64,000 nt of DNA. Source: Melanocharis versteri (taxonomy: Eukaryota; Chordata; Aves; Passeriformes; Melanocharitidae). Position numbers and translations under genes: made by a program. The notes below the pieces were generated by a model. That model was not told the origin of the DNA and ran no database searches. It saw only the letters and a list, made by a program, of their open reading frames with translations. Numbering within the stretch: position 1 is the first letter of the stretch; each line of letters begins with the position of its first letter. Of this stretch, positions 44,816-56,806 are shown in pieces. The stretch is from assembly GCA_013397845.1 (NCBI GenBank), contig VZTG01002322.1, forward strand, positions 107,812 to 171,811, written 5' to 3'.

Positions 44816-47800
44816 AATATTGATTGAGTACAGGCTTCCTGAGCTTTCCAGTGCTCAGGCTCCCAGATTTTTTGAATCTGCAGAATTTTTCTGCCCCGTC
44901 CAACTGCGAATGGAGCAGCACAAACAGATGGTTCCATATGTGAATCAGGGCTGTTGCAATGCAAAATCTTGCTACGTGCAGAGAGGGGAAGAACTAACTT
45001 CAAATGAAAGTTAATAGCAATGATACGTGGAAAGAATTTATTAATTGGCATTTAATGATGCATTAATATTTATTTAAAATTTTGCATAGGGATTGTAACC
45101 ATAAACTGAAGCTTTAAATAACTGTGCTGTAAAGAGAAGTGGAAGAAAAGCAGCAGCAGAGAGATTAAAAAATTAATGCCATGCAAAAGGAAATGAGTTC
45201 ACCTGAAAAAGTCTCTTAAATAAAATATTTTCCGTTATTTTTCATGCACTAGCTCCTTATCTCCATCCAAGGCATGTAGTCATTCTGATAATGAAAGCTG
45301 CTGCCATTTATCCACGAGAACCATGCAGAGCTGTGCTTCCATTCCTGCTCCTCCTGAGAGAGCAGATCTGGGGAGAAAGCCCAGGTCCTGTTTAATTTCG
45401 TGCACACTCAGCTTGGTTTCCTCCTTGATTTCCCAGCTCATTTCACTCAGTTTGTTTAAGCATTAAACAATTGTGAAGGTCTTGGAAAGCCCTCAAGTTC
45501 TCTCCCCCCAATTCCTTCTTTCCCTGTGGCTAAGAGGACCCCTCGCAGGGCCACCCACTCTGGGGCAGCTCCAAACATTCCCAATTTTCAGTGAATGGAC
45601 ACCAGGAGCTGTTTATCAGAGGCTGAGAACACACTGATCAAACCGAGCATGAAATGCAAAATCTTCATTAATTTTCAAAGGAGTGAAACATTTTTTTCCA
45701 ACTTCTCTCACAAAATCATGAAGCTCCAGCCTCAAAGGCAGTTTCAGGAGTCGGATGGTGCCCATGCGGGGTTCAGTGAGAATGAGATGCAGATGTACCT
45801 CGTGCTCCCCACAGGCTGCTGCCCCGAGAGCTGGCGGAGGGAGGTGACACACGCAGGGCAGAGCCGCAGGTGGCACTGCCCCTTCTCCCCCAGACACGGT
45901 GCCCGCAGGTGGGGGATGCTCCTCCGCGCCCGAGGCACGGGTGAGGGACACTGCAGGGGATGCAGGGAGGGGTCTGCGGGCTTTAAATGAAGCTGCACCG
46001 CGTGGCTCTGCACAGAGCAGCGCATTAGATCATCCCTCCTTCTGCAAAATTGATGCTGTGCCCATTTATCACCTCCTACATTCGCACTCAGCTCGTTCCA
46101 TTTGCCTTTTCTTATGCTTCAGATGTGCATTTTGCACCATTCAGGAGATGCAGCACTGGGAAAAATGAATAAACATTTCAGTAAATCCCAAGAGTTTAAC
46201 TCACAGCCCCGAACCCAGGGGATGAAAGAGGAGAAGGAAAACGGGGGTCAAACCCTCTGGTTGTGTAAATTGACATCTCTGGAGTTGGAGATGCTCCATT
46301 TTCCTCTTGCCTAAGTAGTTCAGGGGTTTCTCTGCAGAAACCAATGGAGTTTGGTCAAAGTAAAAATGGAAACAGCCTGTCTGAGTTATAAATGGCACTT
46401 GCTGCCAGTAGGATAAAAATCATGAGGAACGAAGCTCCTGCCATGAGGAGCCAGGAGAAAGGAGTCGGTGAGGTGGAGAATGGGGAACAGCGATGGCTCT
46501 GCCATAACACAGATTTGACCTATGGGGTGTTTATTGAATAATACTCCATTTCTTACCATTTCCTAAAATCCCAGCAGGTTTTTTACGGAGATGACCATTT
46601 CCAGCCCTGGCACACCTGTCTGGAGCTCCTCCCGGAGGAGCCTCCCCGTTCCCAGCCCGGGGGTGGCTGCTGCCACACTGAGCCAGGGTCACTGAGCCCA
46701 GGAACCCGTGCTGGGAGGGGCTGGCAGGGCCACTCACACCACAGGGCAGCGGGGAACCTCCCGTGCTGTGTGTGGAACGGGGATGGAAGCAGTTCATTCT
46801 AACTGAGTGCATGGCAAGGGGCAGGCTGTCAATCCCGCACGGAGGGGACAATAAATCCAGGGCAGAGGGGACACTCCCTGCGGTGGCCCTGAGCAGACCG
46901 TGAGTCTGGGCTGGGGGTTATTCCTCGGTGCTACAGCTCAGGGGAAAGGGTGGGTCCCCTCTCCTGAGGGCTGGCACCGTGGTGTGAAGAGATGTAGGAA
47001 AGGTGGCAGAGGGGTCCACGAGCTGCTCCTTCCTCCTCCTCCTTCTCCTCCTCCTCCTCGGGGTCTGCAAGGGAAATATCAGCTCTGTGGCCCTATCTAA
47101 GGGCTGTCCTAATTGCTTTCAGAGAAAGGAGAACTGCCTTTCCAGGATGTAGGAATGGCTCCCTGTGCCTGGTCAAAGAAGAAGTCTTCACAAGCCAGCA
47201 CTGCAGGGTTTTTAGGGAAGAAATGCATTTAGAAAATACAAGTTCTGACTTTGACAGAGCTTCAGGTTAACAAAAAATAGCTGTTTACTATTTTTTTTAA
47301 AGGAAAGCCTGTTTCATTTGTGCTTCAATTATCTCCCCTCCTGTGAACATGCACAATTAGCAGCTTAAAGTCCATTCCCTACCACACTGCTTAATTATGG
47401 AGGGAAGGTGTTAAGCTAATTAAAGAATGATTGCAGTTAACTGCCAGGTCTGCCCCAGCAGCTGAGCGTGTCCTGTTCCTGCAGCACAGTGTGGGATGGG
47501 GATGGGATGGGGATGTGCTGGCCGAGGGCTGCGTGGGGCACTGGCCTGGCACAGCTCCTCCTCGCAGGCACCTCAGCCTCCCGAGCCATCAGAGCCCTGC
47601 TCTGTGCCACGGCTGCTCTGGCACCCGGACAGAGCAGAGCTTTGCCTGACGGAGGCTGAGCAATGGGATTTCATGTGTCAGATTGCTCCAAGGCTGCACA
47701 AACCCCAGCCCTGCTGCCCACGTCCCCGGGCTGCACCCACCGCAGATCTTTGCCCGTGTGGGGGTCCCCAAGCCCTGGGACACTCAGGCAGGGTCATCTT

Positions 47801-48917
47801 CACCCAAACCTGCCTCTTTTGAAACCAAAAGCAGCTGCACGGGGGGTGATCCTGCTCCAGGGTCACCACAAATGGCCTGTGGGCTCTGAGGGTGAAATAA
47901 CTGAGGTGGCAGCTCTGTTTTGTTTTGTTCCCCCTCCTAATGAGTTGTTATTTATAATTTTGCCGTCAGTAATTACGGTGTCTCTCAAAGTATAATGAAT
48001 ATCAGGAAAAGAATAGGGTTTTATTTTATCTGAGTGAAACAATGCGAGTCCCGTTCTAGTTCTGGCATGGAGGCAGTTGAGATCTTGCCCTGACAAGTTC
48101 TCGTGCAGCTCCCAGGGGTTGTGGTTTTGCTGCTCTCCTTGATAATGCCATTGGGTGCCTCCCACCTCTGTTTCCACAGCCATTCCCAAACTGGAAAGCT
48201 TTCCCTGCTCCCCTGGGACTGTCTGCCCTCCCAGAGAGGGAAAACCCCCGGAGCCAGGGCCAAGCCACAGGAACAGGGGCGTCAGTGCGGGGAAAACGGG
48301 TCACGTATCCAAAAGGCACCTTCACTCTGGTGAAGCCATGATGCAGTGAATAGGACTTTAAAAATGTATTTCATGAAAGGATTCTCAGTAATTTTGAGTT
48401 TTGCTGTCTGTGGTTCAGAGCTGGAGGGTTATAATGGGGTGCAGCCTATGCTGTCAGAGATGACTGTGTTGAAGGTTTGCCCATTTTATTGCTGGATCCT
48501 TGTGTTGGAAAGGAACTTTCTGAAGGTGTTTTTGATACTTTGGGAAGAGGGGAAGGGAATTCGATGTTCCTGTGGAGCAGGCAGAGAGGAGGCTGTAACT
48601 CACTTCCAATAATCCTTTAAGCTGCAAGACTTCCACCCTTCAGGCTCCTGAGTAGGTGTCTTGTCTTCGTTACTTTCCAGTAAATGAAAGCAGTAATGAA
48701 AGAAGTGGAATTCCTGGGAAAGTCTGAATTCAAGCTGCACCCCCAGGGGTCCGGCACAGTGTGGTCTGAGGGGCTCTGCAGGGCTGGACCCCCCTGGGGT
48801 GCTCTGGGTCCCAGACCACGGGCTGCAAAACTGAACCCAATGCAGCAAATAAAGAGTTGTAACCACGGTAGGAAATCATATTTTGCTGTAATGTATCTAA
48901 GTACAGGTATAGGGGAG
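44816..48917. other. intergenic, 4.1 kb; possible conserved noncoding block at 45010-45260
   Basis: 45010-45260 is AT-rich and non-repetitive (TTTATTAATTGGCATTTAATG, ATGCATTAATATT). CTC/CCT repeats lie at 47028-47060. 47220-47450 and 47930-48030 are AT-rich. GC-rich 45790-46000 and 46600-46900 hold chance open frames. No exon was recognised. Confidence 0.5.
47028..47060. repeat. CTC/CCT microsatellite
   Basis: Imperfect CCTCCTCCTTCTCCTCCTCC run. Confidence 0.85.
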
Positions 48918-48972
48918 TGGAATGAGATGAACTTGAAGGTCCCCTCCAACCCAAACCATTCTGGGATTCTAA
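48918..48972 (+). mobile_element. CR1 LINE 3' tail
   Basis: GAATGAGATGAACTTGAAGG, CCCCTCCAACCCAAACCATT and CTGGGATTCTAAG match the terminal ~55 bp of CR1. Confidence 0.85.
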
Positions 48973-50157
48973 GTTGTGCCTCAAATGGGGAAACCTTTAG
49001 GGAAAGGGTTAAAGGGATGGTCCTTGGTGGGACCTCAGCTGTGGTGGGAGCCTTGCTGGGTTTCACTGGTGGTGACTGGAGTGAATGGAGGGTGTGGAGT
49101 CATGGTCCCTGAGAGATGTGAGGGAGCCTCTGTTGTAGGAGCAGCTCTTAGCAACAGCCTCTCCAGGAGGGTTTATTTGAAGTTTTAGAGGTGGTTTTGT
49201 GTACCCACATGAGGGGCAGTGGTGCTGGTATATTTACATCCATGTGGGATGTCTCCTGTTTTTAAAAATGCTGACATTTCCATGGCTCCAGAACGCTCAG
49301 TGTAAATGGAAACTCCATTTCCAAAGCTGGCTGGAATTAACACCAGGATATGACCAGACATTTGCCTGCTACAAAAGCACGTTTGCCCAGCCTGCAATGA
49401 AAACCCTTCAAAATGGCCCAGATATGGTTGTCAGACATGAAAACAGAGCAAGAAGATGCTAAGATAAAATCGACCTGAGGGGGCCCACAAAGCTGCTTCT
49501 GTTTGTGAAAAACCACCATTTAATCATCCTGTGGCAGTGAAAGTGGCATTTTTCAGTAATAGCTCTGAGCTGTGGTCTCCATCCTCTGAAGGGAGGCACA
49601 GCCTGCCCAGTGTGAGCCCGCCTGCGGAACCGAACACAGTTGTTGTTCAGAGCTCTGGTTAATGCAGAGCTGTTAATTGTCTGACCATTAAATTACTTGG
49701 CTTCTACTTAGTCCCCACTGGGGACTAATTTTAAATTCAATTAGCACAGAATTTAAGGGATATAGTTGAGGGATTCCAGAAAGCTGCAGAGATATGAAAT
49801 CGTGTTTGATAAGATGCAGCCGGGAAAGGGAAGCTTTTAATCTCCATTTCAAGCTTTAAACCAGGAGAAACTCCAAAAGAGAAATTAAATTCTCTTTGAA
49901 TACATGTGCAGAAGTGAGATTCCTTTATGTTAACGCACTGTAATTTCTACTTATTTTGTTCTTTCTGTCCAACATTAATCAGCCAGAATGTGAACCAACC
50001 AAGAAAGCCTTTGGGAACTGAAGTCACAGGGGAGTATTTGTAAGCTCACACGTTGTTGGATTCTTTAGGGACTGGCTGAGACTTCAAAGTATCAAACACC
50101 ATTCCATTATTTTCACTCCATCAAAAGCAAGAGGGATGAGAAATCCCATTTGGAACC
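48973..50157. other. intergenic; AT-rich block with a perfect palindrome
   Basis: 49640-50000 is AT-rich, non-repetitive and motif-dense (GTTAATTGTC, CCATTAAATTACTT). It contains the 21-bp palindrome at 49708-49728. No exon was recognised. Confidence 0.5.
49708..49728. promoter_or_regulatory. perfect palindrome, two 10-bp arms around one base
   Basis: TTAGTCCCCA, one C, then TGGGGACTAA. The arms are exact reverse complements. It could be a dimeric transcription-factor site; I cannot assign a factor with confidence. Confidence 0.45.
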
Positions 50158-50480
50158 TAGATGTCCATAGGGCTGTGGGTGCCCTGTGGGTGCCCTGTGC
50201 CATCCACAGGGCTGTGGGAGCTGTGTGTCCATAGGGCTGTGGGTGCCCTGTGGGTGCCCTGTGCCATCCACAGGGCTGTGGGAGCTGTGTGTCCGTAGGG
50301 CTGTGGGAGCTGTGTGTCCATAGGGCTGTGGGTGCTCTGTGTGTCCATAGGGCTGTGGGTGCCCTGTGCCGTCCATAGGGCTGTAGGAGCTGTGTGTCCA
50401 TAGGGCTGTGGGTGCCCTGTGCCATCCATAGGGCTGTGGGTGCCCTGCGGGTGCCCTGTGCTCTCCACAGGGCTCTGGGA
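50158..50480. repeat. compound minisatellite of GGGCTGTGGGTGCCCTGTG units
   Basis: Units combine TCCATAGGGCTGTGGGTGCC and GGGAGCTGTGTG sub-motifs in varying order, about 12 in total. The minus strand gives a Thr/Pro/His/Gln-rich shadow peptide. Confidence 0.93.
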
Positions 50481-51840
50481 GCTGTTGGGCAGCAGGGACC
50501 CCACCTCAGCCCATCCCGTGGCACCCCAGGGATGGCCCAGGGGCTCTCCAGCCTCTCCTTCCAGACCTTTCCCTTCCCGCTGCAGGCAGCAGCACCCAGC
50601 GAGGGCAGAGCTGTGCCTGAGCTCCGGGCTCCTGCAGGGCCGAGGTTTCCCGAGGGAGGAAGGAGCCTCTCTGCTCCTGCAGCAGCTCCTCAGCTGCACG
50701 AAGGGAGTTGCACCACACGAGCCGGGGTGGGAAACCCAAAATGCTGGTGCTGGCACTGCCCAGGGGCAGCGGAGCTCCGTGCTTTGCACAGGGACTCGTT
50801 CACTGCCCTGCTGCTCTTGCAGGACTCTGATTTTAAGACAAATGTTGGTACAGATCAAGGCACCGCTCAGAACTGTGTGGTGGGAACTCGTGACTGTCCT
50901 GGGATGGAGCCTGTGCCTGCTGCAGCTCCTCATCCCTGGGCACACAGCAGTGAGAGCCCCTGCACTGCACTGCCCTGCCCTGCGCCGGGGCTGCCTTCTC
51001 ATGGACGTGGCTGATTCGGATGGGTTTATGCTCCTTAACTTCTCTCCATTCCATATTACTTGTGCTGTCCACTATTTTTTCCTATTTTGATGTCTGCGTA
51101 TATTTTTGGGAATAGAGCCCTCCCTATTTAAAAATAGTTTTAATAAAAAGTAGTTTTTAATAGTACATTAAAAAAAATCAAAAACCAAAGGCAGAATAAT
51201 TACAATTCAATTTAAAACTTTTTAAAGGATGGCAAGTTTATTTTTCTTCACTTTTCTGGCACAAATCCATTCAGAAACAGAGCCTGACAACCCATCTTAA
51301 TTTTGGATAATTACATTTTTGCGATTTCTAATTTGCTAATCTATAGTAATTCTCCTGTGATTTTTAAAAGGCAGAAGAGGGAGTATGGAAAGCTGATTTC
51401 TGATCAGAGTTCTCCCTGCTATAATTAACTCCATCTAAAAAACCATAATTGATGCTTATATAGCTCCCCAATAGCATCTCTTGAATTGGAACACGCTGCA
51501 TTGTAAACTGCGCTTTCTGCTCTGAAAAGATTGATTTGCAGCCACTACCAATCTGTTGCTAAGCACTCGGTGACGGCACACGCCGAAGTCCTCAAGGACA
51601 ATACAGAACAGCCAGAATGTTTTTCTCAGTATCAAACCTTTTTTCCCCCATCTCCTGAAATATTGCATCAGTTGCTCCTTAATCAAAGCATAAAAAATGT
51701 TGCCAAGGCAATGCCAGAGCCGGTGCCACCACAGCCAGCCCTGGGCTGGGAGCTGCACATTTTGGGGCTTTCACGAGAGCAGCAGAGGTGTGGGGGGGTT
51801 CTTGGCACTGGCAGCTTCGGTTCAGCTCGGGTGGGCTGTG
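50481..51840. other. intergenic; AT-rich block and candidate regulatory stretch
   Basis: GC-rich to 51000. 51080-51480 is very AT-rich, A/T-run dominated. 51470-51730 is non-repetitive with an RFX X-box-like motif at 51699-51712. No exon was recognised. Confidence 0.5.
51699..51712 (+). promoter_or_regulatory. candidate RFX X-box
   Basis: GTTGCCAAGGCAAT matches the palindromic X-box GTTGCCATGGCAAC at 12 of 14 positions. Confidence 0.35.
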
Positions 51841-51872
51841 GGGCCGGGTGCTGGGGTGGGGTTTGGGGGGGG
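51841..51872 (+). other. predicted G-quadruplex-forming tract
   Basis: Five G-runs of three to eight bases separated by loops of 2, 4, 1 and 3 bases satisfy the standard G3+N1-7 pattern, on the plus strand directly before the 23-bp minisatellite. Confidence 0.75.
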
Positions 51873-51924
51873 TTTCACTTATTTAGGTAAGGGTGGAGAC
51901 CACGCGCAGAAGAGCCAGGCAGGT

Positions 51925-52360
51925 TCCTCTAAAAGGGCCAGGCAAGTTCCTTTGGAAAAGCCAGGCAAGTTCCTTTGGAAATGCCAGGCAGGTTCCTCTG
52001 GAAAAGCAGGCAGGTTCCTTTGGAAGAACCAGCTAGAAGGGCCAGGCAGGTTCCTTTGGAAAAGCCAGGCAGGTTCCTTTAGAAAAGCCAGGCAGGTTCC
52101 TCTGGAAGAGCCCGGCAGGTTCCTTTAAAAAAGCCAGGCAGGTTCCTTTGCAAGAGCCAGGCAGGTTCCTCTAGAAAAGCAGGCAGGTTCCTTTGGAAGA
52201 GCCAGGCAGGTTCCTCTAGAAGGGCCAGGCAGGTTCCTTTAGAAAAGCCAGGCAGGTTCCTCTAGAAGGGCCAGGCATGTTCCTTTAGAAAAGCAGGCAG
52301 GTTCCTTTAGAAAAGCCAGGCAGGTTCCTTTGGAAAAGCAGGCAGGTTCCTTTAGAAAGA
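51925..52360. repeat. 23-bp minisatellite (CCAGGCAGGTTCCTTTRGAAAAG)
   Basis: About 19 units, with TCCTCT/TCCTTT and GAAAAG/GAAGAG/AAGGG variants and a shorter GCAGGCAGG variant. The unit is purine/pyrimidine patterned and lies in a unique sequence background. Confidence 0.96.
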
Positions 52361-54149
52361 GTGTCTGTGCACAGCAGCAATATCAATTCCAAACAGCCCA
52401 GAAACAGAGTTCTTCCCCAGTCCTGCTGTTTCTTTGGGACCATGGGGGAGAGGCAGTGGGAATGTGCATCTGCAGCAGAGACGTGATTCTTGCACAGCAA
52501 AAACCCCAAATCAACCCCAAATCACTGTGCCTGTCCATCTATGCATTTTATTTATGTACAGATGCAAATTGAAAACCAATCCTTAAAAAGAGATCCTAAA
52601 TCATTCGGTCAGAAAAGGCTCTGAATGCTGAACTCTCTGCTTGCCTGTTCTACTTCGTTAGGAGATTTTAATAAAAAGGCAGAGAAGAATGCCAGCTGAG
52701 CTGGCACATCTGACATTTTGATAACCTCGTCAATAGAAGTTATTTTATTGGCTTTAAGCAGCTGCAGAACTTTGCCTTATTGTTTAGCTGTCTGTTCATT
52801 CTATTCCTGTCTTGTTGATAACAGTAAAAGGATGATGAGTAACAGTGGCAATCAATAGAAAGGCATGTTTCTTCCTCTATGACCATGAACCCAACTCTTC
52901 AAATTGCATCTTCAGATTCCAGGGTCTTTATTTCATCATAAATAGATACACAGGGGAAAAAAAAAAATCTGAGTTTCTAGATGGCTTTATAAATGTTTGT
53001 TCCCAGGTTTTCACTCTTCTGGACCAACTTGAATTCTTTCAAAAGCAAAGCACAATATTTGTTCTGAGTGGGGGACAAGCTTTTAAGCTCCATTACAAGT
53101 ATGTGATGGACAGCTGACCACTGAGTGAACTTCCATCAGTGCTCCACCCTCAGCCAGGCTCTGCTGGGAGGCTGTGCTGCTGAGGAGAGGGAAGAGCTCC
53201 TCTCTGGCCTCTTCTGGCTGAGCCCTGAGAAGAGCGTTGAGGGTGAATCTGTGGTTAAAGTTATTATGGCTGCAAAAGCCAAAATGAACCTAAATGCTGC
53301 TCTCATCAACACTAAAATTAAGTCTGAGTGTTGAGTGTGTGAAACTGCAGCAGGGAGCACAGAAACTGAGGTTCATGAGCCACCCACAGATCTCAGCTTG
53401 GAGCAGCTTTTCCATGGTTATGTATTTCATGGTTATACATACGAAATGTATCACTCCAGAACAAAATTTGAATTATTGGTTGAAAGTATTATCTTCTGCC
53501 TTCTGAAAACAATGTTTTCCTCATAAAATTTCATCAAAGACCACATCAAACAGGACCTTTTGATTGACACAGATGAGCAGGGGCCAGCACTTGCCTGACC
53601 TGAAAACATCAAGAGGGATGCTCTGAAGAGCCCAAGGGCAGGCCCAGCTCTGGGGACAGGGAGCTGCTGGGGCTCCAGGTGCAGGTGGCTCCCCTTGCCC
53701 AGAGCCCTCCCCAGGCCCCCCAGCCATCCCCTGGGCACCCCCTGAGCGCAGAGGGATGGACACCTTCAGTCCCTGCAGGCCCCTGCCCTGCTGCCCTGCC
53801 CCAGAGGGGCCCTGGGGAGGCACTGCTGCATCTCTGGACTCGGGCGTCCTCCCCCCAACCCGGTGTTTAAAGCCCCAGAAGCAGCGCCAGGGGTGAATAA
53901 AGAGTGCAGAGTCTGGCACGTCCTGGTGGGGCTCCTCAGGAACGGGAGCACAGGAGCCACCCGGAGCTGGGAGCTGAGGCTGGCAGCAGCAAAGGGGCAA
54001 AACAGCTTGTGAATGGTTTCTTTACAAAACTGTGCCCGTGCCCCCAGAGCTGTTCCCTCTCTAGCAAGGGGCTAAGGCTCCCTTCGAGCCGGAGCTGGCT
54101 GGGCAGGGGCTGCAGGACTCACACCCTGCCAGGGCAGCACCAGCTCCTG
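52361..54149. other. intergenic, no gene seen
   Basis: AT-rich single-copy sequence at 52500-53110 and 53240-53560, GC-rich at 53580-53960. A short A-run lies at 52954-52967. No exon was recognised. Confidence 0.55.
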
Positions 54150-54570
54150 GCCACCTTCCTGGGGTAAATCCCCAGAGTGAGGGCAGATCTGGGCACGTTC
54201 CTGGGGTAAATCCCCAGAGCGAGGGCACACTGGGCACGTTCCTGGGGTAAATCCCCAGAGCGAGGGCACACTGGGCACGTTCCTGGGGTAAATCCCCAGA
54301 GCGAGGTCAGTTCTGGGCATGTTCCTGGGGTAAATCCCCAGAGCGAGGTCAGATCTGGGCACGTTCCCGGGGTAAATCCCCAGAGCGAGGGCAGATCTGG
54401 GCACACCTGGGGTAAATCCCCAGAGCGAGGGCACACTGGGCACATCTGGGGTAAATCCCCAGAGCGAGGTCAGTTCTGGGCACGTTCCTGGGGTAAATCC
54501 CCAGAGTGAGGGCACACTGGGCACGTTCCTGGGGTAAATCCCCAGAGCGAGGGCACACTGGGCACACCCA
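54150..54570. repeat. 41-bp minisatellite with a palindromic core
   Basis: About ten units of a 41-42 bp repeat with shorter variants. Each carries CTGGGGTAAATCCCCAG, whose CTGGGG and CCCCAG ends are inverted repeats, linked by AGCGAGGGCACACTGGGCAC-type spacers. Confidence 0.96.
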
Positions 54571-56024
54571 GCCCAGGCTGACCCCCAGCAGGACTCTGAG
54601 CTGCCCCGGTGGCTCTGGGGCAGCTCTCGGGTGCTGTGGTGGCTCCAGCATCACCTCGCTCCCTCCTTTAACCCAGTTCTTACCCCGTGGGCCACTGAAA
54701 ATGAAGGTTTCTGAGAAAAGATGATCACAGTGCATCTCCACAGGAACACAATCTTTCAGCTCATCCTTGGGGGAATTTTTTGTCCCTGTTTGTATGTAAT
54801 TAGAAACTGAAAATACAGGCAGAAGGCTTGTTGTACATAAATTGACGTGCTCGGCTTCAGAAGCAGATTTGAGTAGAACAAAAGGCACTGAAAAGACTAA
54901 AAACCATTCACCTTGTACAGAATAAGAGCAGAATGTACTCAATGAGAGGGAGAACCAACCACACCAAACCAACGGGAAAGAAACCAACTGTTCCAACCTA
55001 CACTACTGGGCCCTTTGGAATTTAACAATCTGGAAAGTGTCTTCTAGAATTAACCTATGGAACTTGATCTCTGTTGCTCTAGTTTTTCCAATTTACTCTA
55101 TTTTCCTTCTCCTGTAGTACCAGGATAATATTTTTTCCCTATTTTTATTTCCTTGAGTTAATTCTGAGTGTTTTTCCGTGGTTATTTAATATTTGCTATT
55201 CAGACTGTGACAGTTCTGCCTGTAGTTGAAAAAACTCATGTTGTGTTGCCAAAAGCAGCAAGAGAAGCCAGGCTGCTTGTGTTAATATTTGCATTTGAAA
55301 GTGCAAAACTGAATTTTCTCTAGTACCAGACACTTCTCTCCTGGTAAAAGCGCTGGAGAAAAACATTTGCTGGGTAGAGGGAAAGATGCAAAAAATACTT
55401 ATGGAAAATACCACTTATTGAATGATATTTTCAAAATACAGAGTCCTTGGAAATGTCAGCAATCTGTGGAGCAACTGAAGAAGTCATGTCGTGGTTCTAT
55501 CCCCTGGAACAGTTTGCTATTTGCCTTTAATGCCACATTCAGCTCTTAGGAAGGAAAACCCCAACTCCATAATGGCTTTGGGGACTCGGTCACTCCAGGT
55601 TTGTTGGGTTTGGCTTTTTGTTTCCAACCTTGCCAAGGGACGATGAGATTTGATGGTTTTGCTGCCTGTGTTTGGTCTGAACACGGCAGAAGGGGCCCTT
55701 CAGCACAAAGATTGTCTGTCAGTACCGCTCCTCTGCAGAGCCCTGGCTCTCTCTGAAGGGTGACACGGGACCCATGGGTTTATTCCGTTTTTCCCCAAGA
55801 AGAACATAGCTTTCACTTTCTATTTAAACGTTCTCCTGGTGTTTCGGGGGGTTCTTGCCTGGCTGAGCTCTGCAGCAACACAGACCATGGGCAGAGAGGC
55901 TCCTTCGGGGGCAAACTGAGGAGGGGATGATGAGCCCCAAAACCTGCCCAGGATCACCGCTCCCTAGGAGCCTTTCTGCCGTTGAAACCGTGGCTGGATG
56001 AGGGCCAGGCAAGGCGTTCTGTGC
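54571..56024. other. intergenic, no gene seen
   Basis: Mostly AT-rich single-copy sequence (54680-55560), then GC-rich from 55650. No exon was recognised. Confidence 0.55.
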
Positions 56025-56150
56025 TGCTCCAAGGGTGCTGCTGGGCACCCCGGGGCAAGGGGCTGCTCCAAGGGTGCTGCTGGGCACCCCGGGGCAAGGG
56101 GCTGCTCCAAGGGTGCTGCTGGGCACCCCGGGGCAAGGGGCTGCTCCAAG
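56025..56150. repeat. 39-bp tandem repeat, three copies
   Basis: GGGTGCTGCTGGGCACCCCG plus GGGCAAGGGGCTGCTCCAA recur three times almost identically. The 39-bp period keeps all frames repeating, so long shadow frames result. Confidence 0.96.
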
Positions 56151-56384
56151 GCTCCCTCCCGAGAGGAGCCGGCCCGTGCTCAGGTCTGCGCTGCTCCTGG
56201 TTCCCCAGCCCACCTGGGAAGAGGAGACAAAGAAGGGATCTCAGCAGGGCTTGGGGGCTGTCGGAGAAGGGGAAGAGCTGCGGGGACAATATGAAGTTCG
56301 CTTTGCACTGCCCGTCCCTCAGCAGGCGAAGCGGGGCCGTGGGCGCGGCAGCGGCAGCAGCACGGCGCGGGGCTTGGGGCCCGT

Positions 56385-56714
56385 TCTCCCGGCTGGGGCA
56401 CGGCTCCGGGAGCCGGGAGTGCCCGGAGAGCCGGGCTGGGGCCCGTTCTCCCGGCTGGGGCACGGCTCCGGGAGCCGGGAGTGCCCGGAGAGCCGGGCTG
56501 GGGCCCGTTCTCCCGGCTGGGGCACGGCTCCGGGAGCCGGGAGTGCCCGGAGAGCCGGGCTGGGGCCCGTTCTCCCGGCTGGGGCACGGCTCCGGGAGCC
56601 GGGAGTGCCCGGAGAGCCGGGCTGGCCTGCGGCTGGAGCCCTGTGTGCCCGGAGAGCCGGGCTGGGGCCCTGCGTGCCCGGAGAGCCGGGCTGGGGCCGG
56701 GTGTGCCCGGAGAG
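56385..56714. repeat. 63-bp minisatellite, four full copies plus shorter ones
   Basis: GCCCGTTCTCCCGGCTGGGG to GTGCCCGGAGAGCCGGGCTG repeats every 63 bp, then shorter 36- to 40-bp units keep the GCCCGGAGAGCCGGGCTGG core up to the gap. The array probably continues into the unsequenced part. Confidence 0.96.
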
Positions 56715-56806
56715 NNNNNNNNNNNNNNNNNNNNNNNNNNNNNNNNNNNNNNNNNNNNNNNNNNNNNNNNNNNNNNNNNNNNNNNNNNNNNNNNNNNNNN
56801 NNNNNN
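56715..56806. other. assembly gap (92 N)
   Basis: Undetermined bases. The left edge is inside the 63-bp array; the right edge is unique GC-rich sequence, so the gap size and array length are unknown. Confidence 1.
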
